Source: Microlunatus endophyticus (GTDB taxonomy: Bacteria; Actinomycetota; Actinomycetes; Propionibacteriales; Propionibacteriaceae). From it: a stretch of 64,000 bases of DNA. Positions 42,070 through 49,635 of this stretch are shown here, piece after piece. The position numbers and the translations under genes were made by a program. Under the pieces are notes generated by a model. The model did no database searches. It was not told the origin of the DNA and saw nothing but the letters and a program-made list of their open reading frames with translations. Each line of letters begins with the position of its first letter. The stretch's first letter is position 1. The stretch spans positions 1 through 64,000 of the forward strand of contig NZ_BMMZ01000009.1 of assembly GCF_014646195.1 (NCBI RefSeq), read 5' to 3'.

Positions 42070-42941
42070 TCGGCATCCTCGGCCTGATAGATGTGGGCGG
42101 TCATCCGGGGCAGGTCCGCAAGATCGAAATCGGGCGCGAACGACTCGACCAGGTCCACATTGAGATCGACCTCGTCCGGCCAGCGCATCCCGACGATCGG
42201 CGCATGCACCCGTGAGTCGGCCAGGACGAATTCCAGCGCGGTGCGGTACACGTCGCGCGCCCGCGCCCACTCCGGTGCCAGCTGTCGCACGGTCCGCTGC
42301 AGAATCCCGGAGGTCATGGTGCGCATGGTGATCACGCCGACGTTGTGTTCCCTCGCGGCATTGAGGATGTGCCGGGCTGCGGACTGGTAGATCAGGTTGT
42401 AGGCCAGTTGGTAGACGTCGATGTCGGGCTCGGTGAGGAACGGCAGTGCCGTCCACGGCTCCTCGGCGGTGATGCCGATGAAGCCGATCACGCCCTGCTG
42501 CTTGAGCTCCCGCAATGCCTGCAGCGGTCCGCCGCTGACGATGTGGTCATGATCGGCAGGGGTGTAGAAGCCGCCGTGGAACTGGACGATGTCCAGGTGA
42601 TCGGTCTGCAGCCGGTCGAGGCTGGCATGGACGCTGTCGATCACATCCCGACGGGAACGGCCCTCCCAGTTGACCTTGGTCGCGAGCACGCATTCGTCGC
42701 GGCGGGGCTTCATCACCTCACCGATGATCGACTCGCTGTTGCCGGCGCCGTAGCTGGGAGCGGTGTCGATGTAGCTGATGCCCCGGTCCAACGCGTGGTT
42801 GACCGTGCCGATCGCCGTCGCCCGACCGGCAGCCGACCAGGGATCCCAGTCATGGGCACGATTCACGCCGCCGAAGGGGTAGCCGCCGAGGATGAGCCGG
42901 GAGACAACGAGGCCGGTACGGCCGAGGGTGATGGTCTGCAC
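42066..42941 (-). CDS. Aldo/keto reductase
   Basis: 291-aa NAD(P)H-dependent oxidoreductase with a TIM barrel. The catalytic tetrad is Asp59, Tyr64, Lys89 and His122 (ISYIDTAPSYGAG, VLATKVNW, VQFHGG). The group is close to sugar or aldehyde reductases associated with carbohydrate operons. The start is GTG at 42941 with AAGGAG five bases upstream. It is translationally coupled to the MBL-fold gene and lies 97 bp downstream of the 491-aa GH42-like gene. Substrate unknown; oxidation or reduction of a sugar released by the glycosidases is inferred. Confidence 0.87.
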   Translation of the reverse strand: MQTITLGRTGLVVSRLILGGYPFGGVNRAHDWDPWSAAGRATAIGTVNHALDRGISYIDTAPSYGAGNSESIIGEVMKPRRDECVLATKVNWEGRSRRDVIDSVHASLDRLQTDHLDIVQFHGGFYTPADHDHIVSGGPLQALRELKQQGVIGFIGITAEEPWTALPFLTEPDIDVYQLAYNLIYQSAARHILNAAREHNVGVITMRTMTSGILQRTVRQLAPEWARARDVYRTALEFVLADSRVHAPIVGMRWPDEVDLNVDLVESFAPDFDLADLPRMTAHIYQAEDAE

Positions 42942-43015
42942 AGCACTCCTTCACAATCGTCGATGGTGGACTGCAGTCTGCGGTCCATCGGTAGCTGGGA
43001 TCCAGCCGCGCCATT

Positions 43016-43053
43016 CCAGCAGCGTCAGTCCAGCAGCGTCAGTCCAGCAGCTG
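43016..43053 (-). repeat. 14-bp repeats across the stop codon of the 491-aa gene
   Basis: CCAGCAGCGTCAGT occurs at 43016 and 43030, followed by a partial third copy at 43044. The gene's own TGA (43039-43041) lies in the middle unit, so the end of the gene has been tandemly copied into the spacer. It resembles the array at 14273. Confidence 0.75.
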
Positions 43054-44514
43054 CAGCTCGCGCAGGGCGGCTCCAACGCCGGACAGGTTGTCCAGTCGCA
43101 TCTCGGAGTACTTGCGGCTGATCACCACCCCTTGGGCTCCACCCTCGAAGGCTGCCAGGGTCGCCGCCTTGACCGACTCCGGGGTGCACCGGGTCAGTTG
43201 ATCACCCGAGTCGAGCCGGCTGCTGATCCCGCTGGCGTCGGCGGTGATGTCCTTCTGCCTGGTCTGCGAGCCGGCCCGGCCCACGGGGATGTCCACGTCG
43301 ATCCCCGGCCAGATGTCGGCCCGCCCCTCGACGCCGGCGACTGCACGCTCGGTCTCCCGGCGCACATAGTCGGCGCTGAATCCGGTGCTCGGCAACGACT
43401 CGTACGCCGCCTCCTCCAGCCCGAGGATCTTGAGCACCAGAGGGTAGACCTCCTCGGGTGTCGCGTCGGCGAACAGGCTGTGGCAGATGTTGTCGATCCA
43501 GGTGTGGAATCGCGGACCGGCACAGTTGTCGTAGCTGACGACCTTGATGAAGTCGGAGAAGTGGCTCATCGCCGAGTAGTCCTGGTCGGCCCGGTAGAAC
43601 GGGCTGAAGGAGATGTTGTGATACACGTGCCAGCCGACCTGCACCTCCGGTCGGGCGGCCTTCACCGTGCCGTAGATGTCGCGATACATCTGATGCTGGC
43701 TGTCGGTCCACAAACTCTGCCAGCTGATCAACTCCGGATACTGCAAGAGCAGTCGCCAGAAGGAGACGAAGGCCCCGTCGGAGCCGGTGTCCCCGACCGC
43801 CACCCGGGCATTCCAGGCCACGAGCTTGCGGTAGCCCTCCTGGGCCCTGCGCCAGTCGATGTTGCGGTCGGCGGCAATCTCCCGGCAATAGCGGCAGAAG
43901 CACGTGACCAGGCCCAGCCCCTGGGCCGTCGGGCCCTGCATCAACATCGTCAGCGGCCCGGGGCGCTCCGAACACCAGGCCAGACCGTCGATCTCGTAGT
44001 GGCTGAGATAGTCCTCGACGATCGCCAGATGCCAGTTGCGATAGTCCGGGTTGTTGAAACACGGCCGCCGCGCAGGCTTGTTCCAGATGTCGACTTCCAT
44101 GGTGGACAGGAAGTTCGGGTAACGCCGCAGCTCGTCGGCGTAGCTGCTCTCCTCGATCCAGGCGAAGCTCTGCATCCCTCGTCGTTTCGCCTCGGGGATC
44201 ACGTCGCCGAGCAGGTCGAAGTCCGGATGTTCCGGTGCCCGCCCGGCAGGACCGATGGCCGTACGCCCGTAGTGCTCCGGATGCACCCGCGCGTAGTTGC
44301 CGCCGACCCAGTCCAGGTCGTACTCCTGCTTGCCGTGATCGGGCAGCGGGAAGCCGGGCACCTGACGGCCACCGGTACCGCGGGTCCAGGTCGGCGTCGC
44401 GAGGAAGAGGGCATTCACCCCGGCCCGTTCGCCGACCGTGTCGAGCACTTCGGTCACTCCCTCGTCGACGAACGATACGGCGCCGACCTGAAGGGCAACG
44501 ACGGGATCAGGCAT
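43039..44514 (-). CDS. GH42-related TIM-barrel protein with four-cysteine cluster
   Basis: 491-aa protein of unknown specificity. Cysteines 152, 205, 207 and 210 (RPCFNNPDY, TCFCRYC) reproduce the GH42 zinc-cluster spacing, like the proteins at 5460, 15358 and 35708. A WCSERPG segment at about 180 supplies a possible acidic catalytic residue. It lacks the flavodoxin-like and beta-sandwich domains of the longer relatives and ends with GGAQGVVISRKYSEM, a barrel-end segment. The ATG at 44514 follows AAGGAG. It heads the minus-strand unit that continues with the aldo/keto reductase and MBL-fold genes. No signal peptide. Confidence 0.72.
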   Translation of the reverse strand: MPDPVVALQVGAVSFVDEGVTEVLDTVGERAGVNALFLATPTWTRGTGGRQVPGFPLPDHGKQEYDLDWVGGNYARVHPEHYGRTAIGPAGRAPEHPDFDLLGDVIPEAKRRGMQSFAWIEESSYADELRRYPNFLSTMEVDIWNKPARRPCFNNPDYRNWHLAIVEDYLSHYEIDGLAWCSERPGPLTMLMQGPTAQGLGLVTCFCRYCREIAADRNIDWRRAQEGYRKLVAWNARVAVGDTGSDGAFVSFWRLLLQYPELISWQSLWTDSQHQMYRDIYGTVKAARPEVQVGWHVYHNISFSPFYRADQDYSAMSHFSDFIKVVSYDNCAGPRFHTWIDNICHSLFADATPEEVYPLVLKILGLEEAAYESLPSTGFSADYVRRETERAVAGVEGRADIWPGIDVDIPVGRAGSQTRQKDITADASGISSRLDSGDQLTRCTPESVKAATLAAFEGGAQGVVISRKYSEMRLDNLSGVGAALRELQLLD

Positions 44515-44538
44515 GGATTCTCCTTGTCTGCGGGGACA

Positions 44539-44564
44539 TCGGTGGCACTTACCACAGTAGAGGA
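44539..44564 (+). promoter_or_regulatory. Weaker relative of the shared upstream element, copy C
   Basis: The sequence contains TCGGTGG, then CTTACCACAGTAGAGGA, compared with TCGTGG and CTACCACATAGCGGA in copy A, with four bases fewer between the halves. It lies 25 bp before the 491-aa gene. It is listed because position and orientation match copy B; identity is lower. Confidence 0.3.
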
Positions 44565-44657
44565 ACCGATTTCATGATCACGCCGGGCGGCGCTGCAGGC
44601 CGGACGTGGCTGGGGATCTGCTGCTACACAGCCTGGGCCGATGTTTGCAGAATCGAG

Positions 44658-45344
44658 TCAACCGTCGAAGCGGTAGCCCATGCCCGGTTCGGTCACGATG
44701 AACTTCGGACGGGCGGGATCGTCCTCGAGCTTGCGGCGCAACTGTGCCGAGTAGACCCGCAGGTAGTTGGTCTCGGTGCGATAGCCCGGCCCCCAGACCT
44801 CGGTGAGCAACTGCTGGTGCGACACCAGACGCCCCCGATGGCGTACGAGCACCTCCAGGAAGTGCCATTCGGTCGGCGTCAGCCGAACCGGCCGGCCATC
44901 GCGGGTGACCCTGCGGGCAGCAAGATCGATCTCCAGCGAACCGGCGGTGACGACCGGCTCACTCGCCTCGTCCGCCGGCTGGGAACGACGGAGGTTGGCA
45001 CGCAGCCGGGCCAGCAACTCGTCCATCCCGAACGGCTTGGTGACGTAGTCGTCCGCGCCGGCATCCAGCGCGGCCACCTTCTCGTCGGAATCATGCCGTG
45101 CCGACAGCACGATGATCGGGACCCGGGACCACCCGCGGATGCCCTCGATCACCTCGATGCCGTCCATGTCGGGCAGCCCGAGGTCGATGATCGCCAGGTC
45201 AATCGGTCGCTTGGCGGCCGCCTCCAGGGCGGCCGCGCCGTTGCTGGCGGTGATCACGTCCCAGTGCCGGGCCCTCAGGTTGATCGACAACGCCTTGGCC
45301 AGCGCGGGTTCGTCGTCGACGATCAGGACGGTCGGCCCGGTCAC
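44658..45344 (-). CDS. kdpE: KdpE response regulator
   Basis: 228-aa OmpR/PhoB-type regulator, normally the activator of the KdpFABC potassium pump. The receiver has the acidic pair Asp10/Asp11 and phospho-acceptor Asp54 (AIIDLGLPD). The winged-helix output contains RLTPTEWHFLEVLVRHRG and the terminal GYRFDG. The start is GTG, overlapping the kdpD stop (GTGA). No kdpFABC lies within reach here, so its targets are elsewhere on the chromosome or the pair has another role. Confidence 0.93.
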   Translation of the reverse strand: MTGPTVLIVDDEPALAKALSINLRARHWDVITASNGAAALEAAAKRPIDLAIIDLGLPDMDGIEVIEGIRGWSRVPIIVLSARHDSDEKVAALDAGADDYVTKPFGMDELLARLRANLRRSQPADEASEPVVTAGSLEIDLAARRVTRDGRPVRLTPTEWHFLEVLVRHRGRLVSHQQLLTEVWGPGYRTETNYLRVYSAQLRRKLEDDPARPKFIVTEPGMGYRFDG

Positions 45345-47920
45345 CGGCGGTCCCCGCTCAGCGCCTGGCCGGCAACGCCGGGCATCGCCGGGCGCAGATC
45401 CACATCCTTGCCGGCGTCCGGCACCGGCAAGGTGAGCACCATGGTCAGGCCGCCGCCCGGTGTGTCCCTGGCGGTCAGCGATCCACCAACGGCCTCGGCG
45501 AAGCCGCGGGCGACCGCCAGCCCGAGTCCGAGCCCGCTGCTCTGCCGATGATCACCCGCTCGCTGGAAGGCGTCGAAGATCCGCTCCTTGACATGATCAT
45601 CGACACCGGGGCCATGATCGATGATCTTGATCTCGATCGCCGGCCCCTCGGCGGGAGAGCCTGCCAGCCCGGCGCGGAGCGTGATCGTGCCAGGTGCGTA
45701 CTTCAGCGCGTTCTCCACGACATTTCCCAATGCTCGTTCAACAAGACCAGGATCGGTGTCGAGCAGCGGCAGGGTCTCGTCCACCTCGACCCGGAGCCGG
45801 TCCTGTGGCAGGTCGGCGATCGCCGGCCAGACGATCTCGTCGATGCTGGTCGCCTGCGAAAGCGCCCGCGTCGTCCCCGACTGCAGTCGCGACAGATCGA
45901 GCAGGTTGTCCACAATCCGCTCCAGGCGTACGGCTGCATGCTGCACCATGTCCAGCAACTGTTCCCGGTCCTGGGGACTGAAGTCCACATCCGGTTGCAG
46001 CAGACTCGTGACACTGGCCTTGATCGACGCCAGCGGGGTGCGCAGATCGTGGGACACCGCAGCCAGCAGGGTCCGTCGCATGGCATCGCCGGCCTCGAGC
46101 TTGCGCGCCTCCTCGGCCCGCTGTTGGAGGCGCTCACGTTCCAAGATCACCGAGGTCTGGGCGGCGAACGCCTCCAGGACCCGCCGCGATCCGGCATCGA
46201 GATCAGGCCCGCAGATCGCCAGTCCGAGCGTCGGGCTGACCCGGATATGGGTATCGGCCGCGGCCGGCGTCCGGCAGACCGGATCCCCTGCGTACTGGAC
46301 GATCTGCCAGGCCGACCGCTCATCCTGGCGCTCCAACAGCGTCACCGAATCCAATGCGAACGTCGTCCGCAACTGCTCCAAGATCGCGGCCACGGTGTCC
46401 TGTCCGCGGATCACGCTTCCGGCCAGGATCGACAGCGTCTCGGCGTCGGCATTGGCCCGCCGGGCCTGCTGGCTGCGTCGTGCCGCGGTGTCGACCACCG
46501 AGGCCACCGCCGCTCCGACGATCACCGTCACGACCAGCGCCAACGCATTCTCCGGTGCTGCGATGGTGAACGTGTGCACCGGTGGCGTACGGAAGAAATT
46601 CAGCAGCAGGGACCCCCACACCGCCGCCAGGACCGCCGGCCACATCCCGCCCAGCAGCGCAACGCCAACGGTCGCGGCCAGCGACAGCAGTGCATCGGTC
46701 GCCAATCCGAGCGACAGCACCGGCAGATTCTCCAGCAACGCCAGGGCCGGCGGCACCAACACCGCCGCTATCCAGCCGAGCACCTTGCGGCGACGGCTCA
46801 GCAGATCCTTGCGCCGCGGCAGGCTGCCCCGCCGGGCTTGTTCGTGGGTGACCACATGCACGTCGATCACGTCACCCGCGCCGCCGACCACGGCACTGCT
46901 GACACTGCCGACCAACAGCGACTGCCAGGGCCGCTTGCTGCTCGCGCCGACGACGATCAACGTGGCGTTGGCGCCGCGGGCGAAGTCGGTGATCGCCTCC
47001 GCGATGTTGTCGCCGACGATCCGGTGGAAGGTGCCGCCGAGCTGCTCGGTCAGCGCTCGCTGGGCCTCCAGGGTGCCGGCCTGCCGGGACAGCAGTCCGT
47101 CACTGCGGCTGACGTGCACGGCGATCAGTTCGCCGCCGACACCGCGCTGGGCGATCCGCGCCCCACGCCGGATGAGAGTCTCACCCTCGGGCCCGCCGGG
47201 CAGGGCGACGACGATCCGCTCCCGCGCCGGCCACGGTTGGCTGATGCCGTGCTTGCTGCGATAGCTCGCCAGTCCGGCATCCACCCGGTCGGCGACCCAG
47301 AGCAGCGCCAACTCCCGCAGCGCGCCGAGATTGCCGGGTCGGAAGTAGTGGGACAGCGCACTGTCGGCCTGTTCCGGTGGATAGACGTTGCCGTGCTCCA
47401 GCCGCTTGCGCAACGACTCGGGCGACATGTCGACGAGTTCGATCTGATCTGCGGCCCGCACCACGTCGTCGGGGATCGTCTCCTGCTGGCGGACACCGGT
47501 GATCTCGGCGACGACATCGTTGAGCGATTCCAGGTGCTGGACGTTGACCGTGGAGATCACGTCGATGCCGGCGGCCAGCAGGTCCTGGACGTCCTGCCAG
47601 CGTTTGGTGTTGTGGCCGGGCTGGATCGCCGGGATGGAATGGGCCAGTTCGTCCACCAGCGCAACCTCGGGCCGCCGCTGCAGCAGCCAGTCCAGGTCGA
47701 GTTCCGAATAGCTGCCACCGCGGTGGTCGATGATCCGCCGCGGCGCGATCTCCAGCCCGTGCAGCAGTTCGGCGGTGTGGGCGCGCCCGTGAGTCTCGAC
47801 CAGACCGACCACCACGTCCGTACCGCGCGCCTGCCGGCGCCGCGCCTCGTCGAGCATGGCGTACGTCTTCCCCACCCCGGGGGCGGCGCCGAGGTAGACC
47901 CGCAGCGCACCGCGTTTCAT
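45341..47920 (-). CDS. kdpD: KdpD sensor histidine kinase
   Basis: 859-aa membrane sensor of potassium limitation or turgor. Order: KdpD N-terminal domain with Walker A GAAPGVGKT (11-19) and DELAH, universal-stress-type domain (about 233-360), four membrane helices (about 380-480), GAF-like region, and kinase with phospho-acceptor His624 (AVSHDLRTPL), N box NVVENALKYAPG and GLGLGLAVARGF. All key residues are present and length is normal. It starts at ATG 47920 and is transcribed before kdpE. Two 11-bp-spaced direct repeats upstream (47980-47999) could be KdpE sites. Confidence 0.95.
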   Translation of the reverse strand: MKRGALRVYLGAAPGVGKTYAMLDEARRRQARGTDVVVGLVETHGRAHTAELLHGLEIAPRRIIDHRGGSYSELDLDWLLQRRPEVALVDELAHSIPAIQPGHNTKRWQDVQDLLAAGIDVISTVNVQHLESLNDVVAEITGVRQQETIPDDVVRAADQIELVDMSPESLRKRLEHGNVYPPEQADSALSHYFRPGNLGALRELALLWVADRVDAGLASYRSKHGISQPWPARERIVVALPGGPEGETLIRRGARIAQRGVGGELIAVHVSRSDGLLSRQAGTLEAQRALTEQLGGTFHRIVGDNIAEAITDFARGANATLIVVGASSKRPWQSLLVGSVSSAVVGGAGDVIDVHVVTHEQARRGSLPRRKDLLSRRRKVLGWIAAVLVPPALALLENLPVLSLGLATDALLSLAATVGVALLGGMWPAVLAAVWGSLLLNFFRTPPVHTFTIAAPENALALVVTVIVGAAVASVVDTAARRSQQARRANADAETLSILAGSVIRGQDTVAAILEQLRTTFALDSVTLLERQDERSAWQIVQYAGDPVCRTPAAADTHIRVSPTLGLAICGPDLDAGSRRVLEAFAAQTSVILERERLQQRAEEARKLEAGDAMRRTLLAAVSHDLRTPLASIKASVTSLLQPDVDFSPQDREQLLDMVQHAAVRLERIVDNLLDLSRLQSGTTRALSQATSIDEIVWPAIADLPQDRLRVEVDETLPLLDTDPGLVERALGNVVENALKYAPGTITLRAGLAGSPAEGPAIEIKIIDHGPGVDDHVKERIFDAFQRAGDHRQSSGLGLGLAVARGFAEAVGGSLTARDTPGGGLTMVLTLPVPDAGKDVDLRPAMPGVAGQALSGDRR

Positions 47921-47979
47921 GCCTCCATTGTCCGCCGCGGACCGCGACCCGGAACGCCGCTGCAGCGACGTCCCCTACC

Positions 47980-47999
47980 TTCTTGACGCGTTCTTGACG
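47980..47999. promoter_or_regulatory. Direct repeats upstream of kdpD
   Basis: TTCTTGACG occurs twice, starting at 47980 and 47991, an 11-bp period. OmpR/PhoB-family regulators bind direct repeats with this spacing, so this may be a KdpE autoregulatory site 60 bp before kdpD. Confidence 0.4.
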
Positions 48000-48029
48000 G
48001 ATCAGCAGCGTCCGTACGCTGTCAACTGG

Positions 48030-48989
48030 TCACTGCACCGGGAAGAGCGCATCCAGCCGGTCGGCCAGGTCGGCCGTCCACTTGACCTGGGTGGCCTCGC
48101 GGATGCCCTGCCACTGGGAGTCCTTGCTCGGGCCGACGATCGGCGCGGTGACGGTCGGATGGTTGACCAGCCATGCCAACGCGAGTCCGGCGGATGAGAC
48201 ACCGGTTTCGGCGGCGAGTTGGTCGAAGGCCCGGACCCGTTCCATCAGGTCCGGGTCGTCGAGGTAGGTGTCGGCGCGCGATGCGACGCTGGCACGGCTG
48301 CCGGCGGCCGGCCGTTCGCCGTTGCTGTAGCGGCCGGCCAGGACGCCGGTCGCCAGCGGCGAATACGCCTCGTACGCCAGGCCCTCCGACACCGCGATCG
48401 GCAGCACGTCCTTGTCGTCGCCGCGCACCAGCAGCGAGTAGGAGTTCTGGATGATCTCCGGTCGGGCAAGCCCGAGCCGGTCCGCGGTCTCGAGCGCTTC
48501 GGTCAGCTGGGCAGCGCTGACGTTGGACAGCCCGTACGCCCGGACGCTGCCGTTCTCGACCGCCGTGCTGAAGACCGGCAGCCAGTCCTGCATCGGGGTC
48601 GTGGTGTCGATCTGGTGGGCGACGAAGAGATCAACGTGCCCCAGGACCGCGATGCTGTGATCGAGCTGGCGCTGTACGCGTTCGGGGCTGAGATCGGGCC
48701 CGCTGGGAGTGATGCCGGTCTTGGTCTGGGTCAGCACCTCGGTGCCGGCATGCTCCCGATTCCAGGTGCCGACGACGCGTTCGCTGGTGCCGCCGGTGTA
48801 GACGTCGGCGGTGTCGAGGATCTTGAAGCCCTCACCGACCGCACGGTCGATCAGCTTCAGTCCGTCCTCCTCGGACAGGCCGAGCCCGGGGCCGGTCGCG
48901 GCGGCGATGCCACCGATGCCGCCGGTGCCGAGCAGGAAGCGCCCGAACTGCTTCCGACGTTCCTGGTGGGTGGATGCGGTCCAGGTCAT
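48030..48989 (-). CDS. Aldo/keto reductase
   Basis: 319-aa aldo/keto reductase with the tetrad Asp59, Tyr64, Lys90 and His125. The N-terminal strand begins FGRFLLGTGGIGG. The later EYEAYSPLATGVLAGRY-type region (here YEAYSPLATGVLAGRYSNG) and the cofactor segment VTAPIVGPSKDSQ are typical. The ATG at 48989 follows AGGGGG. An inverted repeat between it and the HxlR gene suggests HxlR control. HxlR-linked reductases often answer electrophilic aldehydes or quinones; the substrate here is unknown. Confidence 0.87.
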   Translation of the reverse strand: MTWTASTHQERRKQFGRFLLGTGGIGGIAAATGPGLGLSEEDGLKLIDRAVGEGFKILDTADVYTGGTSERVVGTWNREHAGTEVLTQTKTGITPSGPDLSPERVQRQLDHSIAVLGHVDLFVAHQIDTTTPMQDWLPVFSTAVENGSVRAYGLSNVSAAQLTEALETADRLGLARPEIIQNSYSLLVRGDDKDVLPIAVSEGLAYEAYSPLATGVLAGRYSNGERPAAGSRASVASRADTYLDDPDLMERVRAFDQLAAETGVSSAGLALAWLVNHPTVTAPIVGPSKDSQWQGIREATQVKWTADLADRLDALFPVQ

Positions 48990-49026
48990 TGGTGCCCCCT
49001 ATGCCCTCCCGGCGTTAGTACGGAAA

Positions 49027-49083
49027 TCGAACTCACATGGTCGGGCTCGACAGTACCCGGGTGAGTTCGAAAACCAAACTCAC
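49027..49083. promoter_or_regulatory. Three ACTCAC repeats, candidate HxlR operator
   Basis: TCGAACTCAC (49027-49036) and GTGAGTTCGA (49061-49070) are perfect 10-bp inverted copies, and AAACTCAC recurs at 49076-49083. They lie 38-94 bp before the aldo/keto reductase gene and after the HxlR gene, a natural position for HxlR binding. Confidence 0.55.
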
Positions 49084-49152
49084 TCTCGCCGGGGCCGTCG
49101 GAGCGAGACACCAGCAAGCCCGAGGCGACGACCCGGGGCTCCGGCCAGAAGT

Positions 49153-49494
49153 TCACCCCACTGGAGCGACGTGGCGCTCGCCCCACCGGCGCAGCGCGGC
49201 CAGCACCGGTGCGATGTCGCGGCCGGATTCGGTCAGGTGATATTCGGCCCGGGGCGGACGGGCGGAGTACTGCCGGCGCTCGATCAGCCCGGCGTCCTCG
49301 AGTCGTTTGAGCCGCAGGGCGAGGGTCTCCCGTGGCGCTCCGGTGTTGACCTGGATGTCGGAGAAACGGTGCACGCCGAAGTCGAGCTCGCGCAGCACCA
49401 GGAGACTCCAGCGCTCGCCGACGACTGTCAGCGCATCGGCGATCGGGCAGACCCGCGGACCACCGAGATTTGTCGGTCCAGAATCCTGACTCAC
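49153..49494 (-). CDS. HxlR family transcriptional regulator
   Basis: 113-aa winged-helix regulator. CPIADALTVVGERWSLLVLR is the HxlR signature with the redox-type Cys near residue 16, and the wing contains RPPRAEYHLTESG. HxlR proteins commonly sense reactive carbonyls or quinones through this cysteine. It starts at GTG 49494. It is upstream of and co-directional with the aldo/keto reductase gene, whose control region carries three ACTCAC repeats, and is divergent from the GH38 gene. Confidence 0.88.
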   Translation of the reverse strand: MSQDSGPTNLGGPRVCPIADALTVVGERWSLLVLRELDFGVHRFSDIQVNTGAPRETLALRLKRLEDAGLIERRQYSARPPRAEYHLTESGRDIAPVLAALRRWGERHVAPVG

Positions 49495-49635
49495 TCATCG
49501 AGCGTAGCTCGGCCCGATGCCGCGGCCGATGCGCGACGGACCCGCGATAGCGTTCTTCGCGGCTCGACGAGGCTCAGATCGTCGCAGAGCCTCCACCCCT
49601 GACCATCTGCGGCGTCCGGCGCCCAGGAAGGAACC

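Noticed and set aside
42070..42456. N-terminal extension of the MBL-fold protein
   Set aside because: The extension is the aldo/keto reductase gene read in another frame; the GTG at 42069 with a GTGA overlap is the natural start.
45548..47986. An 812-codon open frame on the plus strand opposite kdpD
   Set aside because: It is an antisense shadow of a high-GC gene: no family features, no ribosome binding site, and kdpD is unmistakable on the other strand.
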